Assembly (NCBI GenBank): GCA_014843695.1
Contig: CM026404.1
Location: 1,260,261-1,324,260 of the forward strand
Reading direction: 5' to 3'
Origin: Archivesica marissinica
Lineage: Eukaryota > Mollusca > Bivalvia > Venerida > Vesicomyidae
Length of the DNA stretch: 64,000 nucleotides
Shown: positions 36,001 through 51,000 of the stretch, piece after piece
Position numbering within the stretch: the first letter of the stretch is position 1
How the letters are laid out: each line of letters starts with the position of its first letter
Notes under the pieces: generated by a model
The model's database searches: none
What the model was told of the DNA's origin: nothing
Seen by the model: the letters and a program-made list of their open reading frames with translations, nothing else
Made by a program: the position numbers and the translations under genes

Positions 36001-39000
36001 ATTGTATCATTGTCCCAGTAACATTGTATCATTGTCCCAGTAACATTGTATCATTGTCCAAGTAACATTGTATCATTGTCCAAGTAACATAGTATCATTG
36101 TCCAAGTAACATTGTATCATTGTCCAAGTAACATTGTCCCAGTAACATTGTATCATTGTCCAAGTAACATTGTATCATTGTCCCAGTAACATTGTATCAT
36201 TGTCCAAGTAACATTGTATCATTGTCCAAGTAACACTGTATCATTGTCCAAGTAACACTGTATCATTGTCCCAGTAACATTGTATCATTGTCCCAGTAAC
36301 ATTGTATCATTGTCCAAGTAACATTGTATCATTGTCCCAGTAACATTGTATCATTGTCCAAGTAACATTGTATCATTGTCCAAGTAACATTGTATCATTG
36401 TCCAAGTAACATTGTATCATTGTCCAAGTAACATTGTATCATTGTCCAAGTAACATTGTATCATTGTCCAAGTAACATTGTATCATTGTCCAAGTAACAT
36501 TGTATCATTGTCCAAGTAACATTGTCCAAGTAACATTGTATCATTGTCCAAGTAACATTGTATCATTGTCCCAGTAACATTGTATCATTGTCCAAGTAAC
36601 ATTGTATCATTGTCCCAGTAACATTGTATCATTGTCCAAGTAACATAGTATCATTGTCCAAGTAACACTGTATCATTGTCCAAGTAACATAGTATCATTG
36701 TCCAAGTAACACTGTATCATTGTCCCAGTAACATAGTATCATTGTCCAAGTAACACTGTATCATTGTCCCAGTAACATTGTATCATTGTCCCAGTAACAT
36801 TGTATCATTGTCCAAGTAACATTGTATCATTGTCCAAGTAACATTGTATCATTGTCCCAGTAACATTGTATCATTGTCCAAGTAACATTGTATCATTGTC
36901 CCAGTAACATTGTATCATTGTCCAAGTATCATTGTATCATTGTCCCAGTAACATTGTATCATTGTCCAAGTAACATTGTATCATTGTCCAAGTAACATTG
37001 TATCATTGTCCAAGTAACATAGTATCATTGTCCAAGTAACATTGTATCATTGTCCCAGTAACATTGTATCATTGTCCAAGTAACATTGTATCATTGTCCA
37101 AGTAACATAGTATCATTGTCCCAGTAACATTGTCCAAGTAACATTGTATCATTGTCCAAGTAACATTGTATCATTGTCCAAGTAACATTGTCCAAGTAAC
37201 ATTGTATCATTGTCCAAGTAACATTGTATCATTGTCCAAGTAACATTGTCCCAGTAACATTGTATCATTGTCTAAGTAACATTGTATCATTGTCCAAGTA
37301 ACATTGTATCATTGTCCAAGTAACATAGTATCATTGTCCAAGTAACATTGTATCATTGTCCCAGTAACATTGTATCATTGTCCAAGTAACATTGTATCAT
37401 TGTCCAAGTAACATAGTATCATTGTCCCAGTAACATTGTCCAAGTAACATTGTATCATTGTCCAAGTAACATTGTATCATTGTCCAAGTAACATTGTCCA
37501 AGTAACATTGTATCATTGTCCAAGTAACATTGTATCATTGTCCAAGTAACATTGTATCATTGTCCAAGTAACATTGTCCAAGTAACATTGTATCATTGTC
37601 CAAGTAACATTGTATCATTGTCCAAGTAACATTGTCCCAGTAACATTGTATCATTGTCTAAGTAACATTGTATCATTGTCCCAGTAACATTGTATCATTG
37701 TCCAAGTAACATTGTATCATTGTCCAAGTAACATAGTATCATTGTCCAAGTAACACTGTATCATTGTCCCAGTAACATTGTATCATTGTCCAAGTAACAT
37801 TGTATCATTGTCCAAGTAACATTGTATCATTGTCCAAGTAACATTGTATCATTGTCCAAGTAACATAGTATCATTGTCCCAGTAACATGTATCATTGTCC
37901 CAGTAACATTGTATCATTGTCCAAGTAACATTGTATCATTGTCCCAGTAACATTGTATCATTGTCCCAGTAACATTGTATCATTGTCCCAGTAACATTGT
38001 ATCATTGTCCAAGTAACATTGTATCATTGTCCAAGTAACATAGTATCATTGTCCAAGTAACACTGTATCATTGTCCCAGTAACATTGTATCATTGTCCAA
38101 GTAACATTGTATCATTGTCCAAGTAACATTGTATCATTGTCCAAGTAACATTGTATCATTGTCCAAGTAACATAGTATCATTGTCCCAGTAACACTGTAT
38201 CATTGTCCCAGTAACATTGTATCATTGTCCCAGTAACATTGTATCATTGTCCCAGTAACATTGTATCATTGTTCCAGTAACATTGTATCATTGTCCAAGT
38301 AACATTGTATCATTGTCCAAGTAACATAGTATCATTGTCCAAGTAACATTGTATCATTGTCCAAGTAACATTGTCCCAGTAACATTGTATCATTGTCTAA
38401 GTAACATTGTATCATTGTCCCAGTAACATTGTATCATTGTCCCAGTAACATTGTATCATTGTCCCAGTAACATTGTATCATTGTCCCAGTAACATTGTAT
38501 CATTGTCCCAGTAACATTGTATCATTGTCCAAGTAACATTGTATCATTGTCCAAGTAACATAGTATCATTGTCCAAGTAACATTGTATCATTGTCCAAGT
38601 AACATTGTCCCAGTAACATTGTATCATTGTCCAAGTAACATTGTATCATTGTCCAAGTAACATTGTATCATTGTCCAAGTAACATTGTATCATTGTCCAA
38701 GTAACACTGTATCATTGTCCAAGTAACACTGTATCATTGTCCAAGTAACATTGTATCATTGTCCCAGTAACATTGTATCATTGTCCAAGTAACATTGTAT
38801 CATTGTCCAAGTAACATTGTATCATTGTCCAAGTAACATAGTATCATTGTCCAAGTAACATTGTATCATTGTCCAAGTAACATAGTATCATTGTCCAAGT
38901 AACATAGTATCATTGTCCAAGTAACACTGTATCATTGTCCCAGTAACATTGTATCATTGTCCAAGTACACTGTATCATTGTCCAAGTAACATTGTATCAT

Positions 39001-42000
39001 TGTCCAAGTAACATTGTATCATTGTCCCAGTAACATTGTATCATTGTCCAAGTAACATTGTATCATTGTCCCAGTAACATTGTATCATTGTCCAAGTAAC
39101 ATTGTATCATTGTCCAAGTAACATTGTATCATTGTCCAAGTAACATAGTATCATTGTCCAAGTAACACTGTATCATTGTCCCAGTAACACTGTATCATTG
39201 TCCAAGTAACATAGTATCATTGTCCAAGTAACACTGTATCATTGTCCCAGTAACATTGTATCATTGTCCAAGTAACATTGTATCATTGTCCAAGTACACT
39301 GTATCATTGTCCAAGTAACATTGTATCATTGTCCAAGTAACATTGTATCATTGTCCAAGTAACATAGTATCATTGTCCAAGTAACACTGTATCATTGTCC
39401 CAGTAACATTGTATCATTGTCCAAGTAACATTGTATCATTGTCCAAGTAACATTGTATCATTGTCCAAGTAACATTGTATCATTGTCCAAGTAACATTGT
39501 ATCATTGTTCAAGTAACATTGTCCAAGTAACATTGTATCATTGTCCAAGTAACATTGTATCATTGTCCCAGTAACATAGTATCATTGTCCAAGTAACATT
39601 GTATCATTGTCCCAGTAACATAGTATCATTGTCCAAGTAACATAGTATCATTGTCCAAGTAACACTGTATCATTGTCCAAGTAACATAGTATCATTGTCC
39701 AAGTAACACTGTATCATTGTCCAAGTAACATAGTATCATTGTCCCAGTAACACTGTATCATTGTCCCAGTAACATTGTATCATTGTCCCAGTAACATTGT
39801 ATCATTGTCCAAGTAACATTGTATCATTGTCCAAGTAACATTGTATCATTGTCCAAGTAACATTGTATCATTGTCCAAGTAACATTGTATCATTGTCCAA
39901 GTAACATTGTATCATTGTCCAAGTATCATTGTATCATTGTCCCAGTAACATTGTATCATTGTCCAAGTAACATTGTATCATTGTCCAAGTAACATTGTAT
40001 CATTGTCCAAGTAACATAGTATCATTGTCCAAGTAACATTGTATCATTGTCCCAGTAACATTGTATCATTGTCCAAGTAACATTGTATCATTGTCCAAGT
40101 AACATAGTATCATTGTCCCAGTAACATTGTCCAAGTAACATTGTATCATTGTCCAAGTAACATTGTATCATTGTCCAAGTAACATTGTCCAAGTAACATT
40201 GTATCATTGTCCAAGTAACATTGTATCATTGTCCAAGTAACATTGTCCCAGTAACATTGTATCATTGTCCAAGTAACATTGTATCATTGTCCAAGTAACA
40301 TTGTATCATTGTCCAAGTAACATAGTATCATTGTCCAAGTAACATTGTATCATTGTCCCAGTAACATTGTATCATTGTCCAAGTAACATTGTATCATTGT
40401 CCAAGTAACATAGTATCATTGTCCCAGTAACATTGTCCAAGTAACATTGTATCATTGTCCAAGTAACATTGTATCATTGTCCAAGTAACATTGTCCAAGT
40501 AACATTGTATCATTGTCCAAGTAACATTGTATCATTGTCCAAGTAACATTGTATCATTGTCCAAGTAACATTGTCCAAGTAACATTGTATCATTGTCCAA
40601 GTAACATTGTATCATTGTCCAAGTAACATTGTCCCAGTAACATTGTATCATTGTCTAAGTAACATTGTATCATTGTCCCAGTAACATTGTATCATTGTCC
40701 AAGTAACATTGTATCATTGTCCAAGTAACATAGTATCATTGTCCAAGTAACACTGTATCATTGTCCCAGTAACATTGTATCATTGTCCCAGTAACATTGT
40801 ATCATTGTCCCAGTAACATTGTATCATTGTCCAAGTAACATTGTATCATTGTCCCAGTAACATTGTATCATTGTCCAAGTAACATTGTATCATTGTCCAA
40901 GTAACATTGTATCATTGTCCAAGTAACATTGTATCATTGTCCCAGTAACATTGTATCATTGTCCAAGTAACATTGTATCATTGTCCAAGTAACATTGTAT
41001 CATTGTCCAAGTAACATTGTATCATTGTCCAAGTAACATTGTATCATTGTCCAAGTAACACTGTATCATTGTCCCAGTAACATTGTATCATTGTCCAAGT
41101 AACATTGTATCATTGTCCAAGTAACATTGTATCATTGTCCAAGTAACATTGTATCATTGTCCAAGTAACATTGTATCATTGTCCAAGTAACATTGTATCA
41201 TTGTCCAAGTAACATTGTATCATTGTCCAAGTAACATTGTATCATTGTCCAAGTAACATTGTATCATTGTCCAAGTAACATTGTATCATTGTCCAAGTAA
41301 CATTGTATCATTGTCCAAGTAACATTGTATCATTGTCCAAGTAACATTGTATCATTGTCCAAGTAACATTGTATCATTGTCCAAGTAACATTGTATCATT
41401 GTCCAAGTAACATTGTATCATTGTCCAAGTAACGTTGTATCATTGTCCAAGTAACATTGTATCATTGTCCAAGTAACATTGTATCATTGTCCAAGTAACA
41501 TTGTATCATTGTCCAAGTAACATTGTATCATTGTCCAAGTAACACTGTATCATTGTCCAAGTAACACTGTATCATTGTCCAAGTAACATTGTATCATTGT
41601 CCAAGTAACATTGTATCATTGTCCAAGTAACATTGTATCATTGTCCAAGTAACATTGTATCATTGTCCAAGTAACATTGTATCATTGTCCAAGTAACATT
41701 GTATCATTGTCCAAGTAACATTGTATCATTGTCCAAGTAACATTGTATCATTGTCCAAGTAACATTGTATCATTGTCCAAGTAACATTGTATCATTGTCC
41801 AAGTAACATTGTATCATTGTCCAAGTAACATTGTATCATTGTCCAAGTAACATTGTATCATTGTCCCAGTAACATTGTATCATTGTCCAAGTAACATTGT
41901 ATCATTGTCCAAGTAACATTGTATCATTGTCCAAGTAACATTGTATCATTGTCCAAGTAACATTGTATCATTGTCCAAGTAACATTGTATCATTGTCCAA

Positions 42001-45000
42001 GTAACACTGTATCATTGTCCAAGTAACATTGTCCAAGTAACATTGTATCATTGTCCAAGTAACATTGTATCATTGTCCAAGTAACATTGTATCATTGTCC
42101 AAGTAACATTGTATCATTGTCCAAGTAACATTGTATCATTGTCCAAGTAACATTGTATCATTGTCCAAGTAACATTGTATCATTGTCCAAGTAACATTGT
42201 ATCATTGTCCAAGTACACTGTATCATTGTCCAAGTAACATTGTATCATTGTCCCAGTAACATTGTATCATTGTCCAAGTAACATTGTATCATTGTCCAAG
42301 TACATTGTATCATTGTCCAAGTAACATTGTATCATTGTCCAAGTACATTGTATCATTGTGATAATGTCACAGATAATAAACGTTTAGGATCAATGTTTTG
42401 GATGGGAAGATATTAGTGAGGTTGGGTCAAACATTCAATGCAACTTTCTTTTATTTTCAGGAGCACAAAAGGACAGAAATCCTCGTACTAAGCGTGTTAT
42501 AAGGAAGAAACAGTCTAGCAGAACTTGCCAATCTGCTAGGAATACAAAGCCAGTTATCGATGCTGTTACTAAGGCCCATTGCCTTAGTTTCAGCATCGAG
42601 GAACAATCATTGCCACATCGTATTATGCGTGTGGCAACATATTTGTTTGTTCCCAACTGGCCCATACATGTATGGCGAATCATCAAGGGTGAAATGCTAA
42701 CTGAAAGTTTTCACACGGGTGACAAAGTAAGTAGGTTTAGATTGTACAGACTTTCCATTCAAACGCATACAGTGCACAGTGCGTACATATCCCAATGTGC
42801 ATTTATTAACGAGATTACATGAGCCTAATAATTAGTCTTGTCTTCTCCTGTATTGCAAAAGATCATTGCTTAATTTGCAATTGCTATGTTATCGAGGATA
42901 TTTGTGTTTATTAGTGTAATTGCAATTCTGTGATGATTTAAATTCATATGTGCACGAATTTTAAACAATTGTGTACAGCTATATAATATATTGTAAACAA
43001 TTGTTACTTTGACTCATGTGGCTGACTAATGAACCTTTGTCTTGTTTGTCACAGGTGTGAGCATTCAAATAATAAAGCAATAATACATTATAGTATCAGC
43101 AACCAACTGTGACACTTTATATGTTGCCAATGCATCGCTTAGATGTTTTATATCATTCCTAATATTAATAACTAATATTTTATTATTAAAAACAAGAAAC
43201 AATCTTTTTTGACGAGAACACAAGTTGACAAGTACCAATTCAGTACTAGCGTAATTTTGTTGTTCACCGAGTTCTCGAGTACTGGTTTTATACCAATCTA
43301 TGTTACAGACTCACGGTCCATGTTCTTTGCTATTTTACCACTTCTATTCCTATTTTATTACCATACGTCAACCTTTATCATCCAGAAATGTGATGAAAGT
43401 AATATGGCCGAGCTCGACTTATGGCCAGGTATATACGGTACTTGTGTTTCCATTTTACCTAATTTTTCTATTGTTTTACTTTTGTTTGTGTTTCTATTTT
43501 ACCACATTTGTTTCTATATTGCCTTGTAGATTATAGACCCGAAAAGCGATGAGCCCAATGAGGATAAAAATGAAGAAATGGAAAATCCTGCTAAATCCAA
43601 CGATCAGGAAATCAACGACTCAAAGGAGGAGCCTGACCACATAGAAGAAAGCAAGAAACAAACTTCTATGGCATCAAATGCCCAGGAAGTCAGCAGGTCG
43701 AAAGAAAATGTGGATGAGGTCACTAAGCCTGATCCTCACATCGAGGAAGAGTCAACAAATCAGGCTGACAAAGAGTCTGATGACCTGAAGTTGGAAGGAA
43801 AAGAAAATAAGAAATGTTGGTGGCGCAGTGTGGTCGCTGGTGGAGTGTCAGGTGCAGTGTCACGCACCTTAACAGCTCCACTCGATCGGCTGAAAACCCT
43901 GTTTCAGGTGAGAGTTTAATACAATTAATATTGTTGATGAATGTACAGAATATACTCGGCCACAGGTTCACCTTAATTGCTGCTCGTCCATATGGCTCAC
44001 CGGTGGCCAGGTTACTAAGCTCAATCATCATCAACACCTTATGTGCTTCCAATATGTCATCTAACACGATTCGAAAGATTTTAACGTGCAACGATTAAAC
44101 ACAGTTCTGTTACATGAAATTTGATTGGTTGTCCGTAAACATGTGGTTTATTTTTACACCATGTTGAATTCATGTGCGAGTGAAATTGTAGTTTTAGTTG
44201 AGAATGAGAACTTTACATAATAATATTATTTCATCTGCTGTAAAAGTGATTGAGTACAAGTTATTCACCAACAAACCTTAGATGACCGAAAACCGGTATG
44301 ACCATGATACATCTGTGATATTTAATTTTGATATACTAATAATATTTGTAATTTACCGTAGTTGTAGTAATAATCAATAATTCATAATCGATTGTTACCG
44401 ACTACGGTAGATGTTGACGTTTGGTTTTTGCCGGGACAGGGGTTTTCTCAATTTAATAAATAAATAATTGGATATCAGATGATAGAGTTATATAGTTACG
44501 TTACGTTATATAGTTATATATATATAGTTACGTTACGTTATATAGTTATATATATATAGTTACGTGTGTGTTTCGTATATGTATGTGTGTGTGTGTGTGT
44601 TTTACGTTTATTTATCGTCGCTACTTGTTGCCCATATAACGACGCCGCCTGAAGAGATTACCATTTTAGAGGATAGTGCAATGATACTGAGATAGACCCA
44701 TTCCAGAGTCTCCTCTGGTTCTTTTACATGCACAGTGTAAAGCACCGACACGAAACCTCGGTTTAACGTCCCATCTGAAAGACTGTTAATTTTATTATGG
44801 TCAGACGGGGGATCGAACCTGCGATCCCTGGATTACCAGTCCGGGGGATCGAACCTGATCCAGCAACAGAATCCTAGCTAGGTGAAGTCATAAAAATGAA
44901 CTATGAAGTCCTATTGGTGGTTGTTTAACAACCTTAATTGGTATATGCCACTGGCACTGGTGACAAACTGTCTGCTGATAATTATATACTGTGCAAGTCG

Positions 45001-48000
45001 TTGAAGTCAATATGCAGCTTAATGCATGGTCAAACTGTTTTCATTTTGTCTCTATGGGAAAAGACACCTAGGATTCTTTTGAATTGGTGCTGTAACAATA
45101 CTTAGTAGCTAATACATATAACAGTATAATAGTAGACTGCTAGTTGTTATGAAGGGTGGGGGGTACCTTTATCTATATTTCCCATTCTGCCTGCATTGAA
45201 TTAACCCTTTCAACACTACAGGTCTCTAAATAGACTTACAAAAGGTGTACATCCATATGAGCCGGTTCGTGACGAGCCTTGTTAAACTGTTAATGTAAAA
45301 ATGTAAAATACAATATTTTTGTTGTCGATATAAATTGTTCTCGATCCGCAAAATGTGAACGGGGATGAAAATTAAGCAATTAATTAATAATGTCTTAAAT
45401 CTCTCAGTATTAGATACATCTTCAAATATTTATACATGCTTATATATGATATCAGGTACACAATGTAGGATCGGAGGGAGACAAGAAGGAGAAATTGACC
45501 ATTAGAGGCGGGTTCCAACACATGATCAAGGAGGAGGGATTTAGGTCGATGTGGCGAGGTAACGGCATCAACGTCGTTAAAATAGCTCCAAGACAAGGCA
45601 TAAAGTTCTTGATATATGAGCAGGTAAGACAACAGAAACTCACTATAATAACACAGTACAATTATAGAGACATTACTGGTTTTTCTATTACCTCCCTTGA
45701 TGGATAAAGTCCCTAAATGTATATTGGTCCTTTCAGTTTGAATCCTTTGTTTTTACTGTTGTCGTCTAAACAGATATTGCTTTAGGATAAATGTAATTTT
45801 ATCAAAATCGTGTTAATTAATTGAACCAATTTTTACAATAAGGTATCCATTGGACATGCTAAAGGATATCTGTCGAGATTTATTAATTCATAATTATAAG
45901 ACGCAAATACGGATAAGAATGGAAAACATGTGGTGCAAAGGAAACAACGATAAAAACAGAGGAAACCAATTAAGAGAACCAATATACTATTAGGAGTATT
46001 CAGGGGCAGTAACTGACTAATATTTCTCATTATGAATAGGTACAATTATGAATATATTCGCTATTCTGTTTAAATGCTCTAGTAACTACATGATGCAGTA
46101 TGTGTATCTGGCTGTCTGTAAACTATTCTGTTTAAATGTCTCTAGTAACTACATGATGCAGTATGTGTATCTGGCTGTCTGTAAACTATTCTGGTTTACA
46201 TTATTCTGCTGTTTAAGTAACCCAATTAGTTCTCCATCTTATCTTCCTTTATATTGTGTGTTTTAGTTGAAGCCAGAAGACAAGGACCTTGGAATAGTAC
46301 GATCGTTTGTAGTTGGAGCCTGGGCCGGTTTAATTTCTCAGGCACTCATATACCCGATGGAGGTAAGATTCAGTACATGTAGTTCTAAGCTGTTTGGTTA
46401 ATAGGTGCAGTTGTTATTACATTGTTCATGCTCACAATCAGTATTAGAAATGCATGTTGGTGTTCATGCTCACAATCAGTATAGAAGTGCACGCACACAA
46501 CAAAAAATGCACGGTTCAACCTCACAATCAGTATTAGAAATGCATGTTGGTGTTCATGCTCACAATCAGTATTAAAAATGCACGTTGGTGTTCATGCTCA
46601 CAATCAGTATTAGAAATGCATGTTGGTGTTCATGCTCACAATCAGTATTAGAAGTGCACACTGGTGTTCATGCTCACAATCAGTATTAGAAGTGCACATT
46701 GGTGTTCATGCTCACAATCAGTATTAGAAATGCATGATGGTGTTCATGCTCACAATCAGTATTAGAAGTGCACGTTGGTGTTCATGCACACAATCAGTAT
46801 TAGAAGTGCACGTTGGTGTTCATGCTCACAATCAGTATTAGAAGTGCACATTGGTGTTCATGCTCACAATCAGTATTAGAAGTGCACGTTGGTGTTCATG
46901 CTCACAATCAGTATTAGAAATGCATGTTGGTGTTCATGCTTACAATCAGTATTAGATATGCATGTTGGTGTTCATGCTCACAATCAGTATTAGAAGGGCA
47001 TGTTGGTGTTCATACTTACAATCAGTATTAGAAATGCATGTTGGTGTTCATGCTCACAATCAGTATTAGAAGGGCATGTTGGTGTTCATACTTACAATCA
47101 GTATTAGATATGCATGTTGGTGTTCATGCTTACAATCAGTATTAGATATGCATGTTGGTGTTCATGCTCACAATCAGTATTAGANNNNNNNNNNNNNNNN
47201 NNNNNNNNNNNNNNNNNNNNNNNNNNNNNNNNNNNNNNNNNNNNNNNNNNNNNNNNNNNNNNNNNNNNNNNNNNNNNNNNNNNNNNNNNNNNNNNNNNNN
47301 NNNNNNNNNNNNNNNNNNNNNNNNNNNNNNNNNNNNNNNNNNNNNNNNNNNNNNNNNNNNNNNNNNNNNNNNNNNNNNNNNNNNNNNNNNNNNNNNNNNN
47401 NNNNNNNNNNNNNNNNNNNNNNNNNNNNNNNNNNNNNNNNNNNNNNNNNNNNNNNNNNNNNNNNNNNNNNNNNNNNNNNNNNNNNNNNNNNNNNNNNNNN
47501 NNNNNNNNNNNNNNNNNNNNNNNNNNNNNNNNNNNNNNNNNNNNNNNNNNNNNNNNNNNNNNNNNNNNNNNNNNNNNNNNNNNNNNNNNNNNNNNNNNNN
47601 NNNNNNNNNNNNNNNNNNNNNNNNNNNNNNNNNNNNNNNNNNNNNNNNNNNNNNNNNNNNNNNNNNNNNNNNNNNNNNNNNNNNNNNNNNNNNNNNNNNN
47701 NNNNNNNNNNNNNNNNNNNNNNNNNNNNNNNNNNNNNNNNNNNNNNNNNNNNNNNNNNNNNNNNNNNNNNNNNNNNNNNNNNNNNNNNNNNNNNNNNNNN
47801 NNNNNNNNNNNNNNNNNNNNNNNNNNNNNNNNNNNNNNNNNNNNNNNNNNNNNNNNNNNNNNNNNNNNNNNNNNNNNNNNNNNNNNNNNNNNNNNNNNNN
47901 NNNNNNNNNNNNNNNNNNNNNNNNNNNNNNNNNNNNNNNNNNNNNNNNNNNNNNNNNNNNNNNNNNNNNNNNNNNNNNNNNNNNNNNNNNNNNNNNNNNN

Positions 48001-51000
48001 NNNNNNNNNNNNNNNNNNNNNNNNNNNNNNNNNNNNNNNNNNNNNNNNNNNNNNNNNNNNNNNNNNNNNNNNNNNNNNNNNNNNNNNNNNNNNNNNNNNN
48101 NNNNNNNNNNNNNNNNNNNNNNNNNNNNNNNNNNNNNNNNNNNNNNNNNNNNNNNNNNNNNNNNNNNNNNNNNNNNNNNNNNNNGCGTTTACGTTATATA
48201 GTTATATATATTAGTTACGTTATATAGTTATAATATATAGTTACGTTATATAGTTATATATATATAGTTACGTTACGTTATATAGTTATATATATATAGT
48301 TACGTTACATAGTTATATATATATAGTTACGTTACGTTATATAGTTATATATATATAGTTACGTTACATAGTTATATATATATAGTTACGTTACGTTATA
48401 TAGTTATATATATATAGTTACGTTATATAGTTATATATATATAGTTACGTTATATAGTTATATATATATAGTTACGTTATATAGTTATATATTGACTGAC
48501 TGACTGACTGAATCTTTATTTCCTCCTCTCGGGAGATTCACATATATATTGACATTACATTAACAATTACATTTACAACACATTACATATAAAACAATTA
48601 TTATAAATTATGAATAACATAAATAGCATACATATAAGTGTAATGCACAGACGTTATATATCTATATCACTTTCAATTGTATAGTAACGAATTCCCCCTC
48701 CGTGTAGTCAACTTGACTCTTCAAAGTAAATAATATGTGTAATTATTTAGCGACTATGATTAAGCAGTCTATAATGTAGTCATACGAAATTTCTAAGAAC
48801 TTTGAGTTACTTTCGATACTGTAGTTTGGGTCATTATCTGACATCCCGCCTAACAATTTAATAGTATATGTTTTTTCACTCAGTAGTCTTAAACTTGTTG
48901 TAAAATCAATATCAAAATTCGATGACAAAGCTGCATGGTATTCGTCTCGCCTTATAGCGCTAATTGAACAATGCGATATTACATGTGATAGGTAATCGCC
49001 ATAGATACTGCCACATATATCACATAGTTCATTTTCAATGTGTATGGACCTCGCCCAGATACCTGCAATAATTTCGTTTTTAATTTTGTTTGTAACACCT
49101 TTACCAATGCTGTAGACGATAGTTGTTCTAATGTCCGTCTGTAGGTGTTTAAAATAATCAAACTCGGAGTCGGCTTCCAAGCGTCCCCTCCATAGAGCAG
49201 ATTCACTAGCAGTTATTGTATCAATGACTTTCTTTTTCCAGGCGTATTTTGATGGAATTATATGATAGGTAAAGTAGTCGTTTATAATATATTGAAGGTC
49301 GTATTTAGTCAAAATGTTACATATATCTGGAATATAACCAGTACGAACAGAGGACTTATCTTCTATGTATAACAGGTATTTTCGAACAAAAATACTGTTT
49401 GAAACAGACATACAGGGTAAGGATAGGATTTTGTACAAGAACATCAGTTTGTGTTTTTCTACCTCGGATGATAACCTATATAGTCCAAGCATAGACTCGC
49501 AAATATCTGATCGTGTTAATACCGGAAACCCCTGGATCTTTTTAACGATGAAATGCTGTAGCCGATTAATTATGCCTATATCCGTGTCAGTCATTCCGTG
49601 CCATAACTCTGACCCGTAGAGTGCAATTGGGATTATAACTTTCTTGTATAGACTTGTGGCTGTCTCAGGTTTGATCCCTTGTGGATGAAGTCCGAGACCC
49701 GACATTGCGTAAAACGCGTTCTTTGCTTTTTGACAGCGCTCTTCAATGCGTTTATTAACTTTCATATTATCATCTTGTCGTATTCCAAGGTGTTTCGTAC
49801 TTTTGACTTGTTCTAGTATTATATAGCCGTAATATATACACACAGGTGCATGCGTTCGTTTTTTTGTGTAAATAATAATATTTGATTTAGTGGCACTGAT
49901 GTCAAAATACCATATTGTGGCATATTGGTAAACAATATCCACCAAATGTTGAAGACCGGCCGGTGATATTGCAATCAGCGAGATATCGTCTGCGAAAGTG
50001 GGGCTCCCAGAATTTTTGGAAAGGACACATGCTCCTGACTGATTGCTTTGTAACAGGTTGAGCAATTCGTCTACGTAGACTAGATAAAACAGAGTTGAAA
50101 GAACCCCACCCTGACGGACACCACGTTCAACAATGACCGGAAGTGACGTCATCGATTGAAGACGAATGACGCATTGGAGGTCGCTGTAAGAGTTAATTAG
50201 CAATCTCAGAGTTTTGCCTGTAACGCCCAATTCACCTAATTTGAAAAATAGACCGTCATGCCATACGACGTCGAACGCACCCTTTATATCTAGATATGCT
50301 GTGTATACGTCAGACTGCCGATCCATTTGGAATAGGATTGTTTCCTGTAAATTAAAGGAGGCTGTGATGCAACTAAAGCCTTTTTGAAAGCCCTGCTGTT
50401 GCTGAGAGGGGAATTTTGGTGATCTTATCTTAAGATATTCTGTTAAACGTTCCAGTAATACCTTTTCGAAAAGCTTGTTCAAGCAGGTTAAAAGAGATAT
50501 TGGCCTGTAGCTGTTAGGATCAGACTTGCTTTTGCCATTGCCTTTGTATATTGGGATGATTATACTAGTTTTCCACTTGCTAGGGATAGTTTCACTAGAA
50601 ATAATGGTATTAAAGAGCAAAGTTATGGCTTTGATAAGTGATGGGCCACCTCGTATAATATGTTCATTATAGTTATATATATATAGTTACGTTACGTTAT
50701 ATAGTTATATATATATATAGTTACGTTACATAGTTATATATATATAGTTACGTTACGTTATATAGTTATATATATATAGTTACGTTACATAGTTATATAG
50801 TTATATATATATAGTTACGTTACGTTATATAGTTATATATATATAGTTACGTTATATAGATATATATTTATAGTTACGTTATATAGTTACGTTATATAGT
50901 TATATATATATAGTTACGTTATATAGATATATATATATAGTTACGTTACGTTATATAGATATATATATATAGTTACGTTGCGTTATATAGATATATATAT

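Noticed and set aside
33689..42359. CRISPR-like array
   Set aside because: Units are directly adjacent with no unique spacers, and the genome is eukaryotic.
47114..48214. Open frames of 349-366 codons
   Set aside because: They consist of the N gap.
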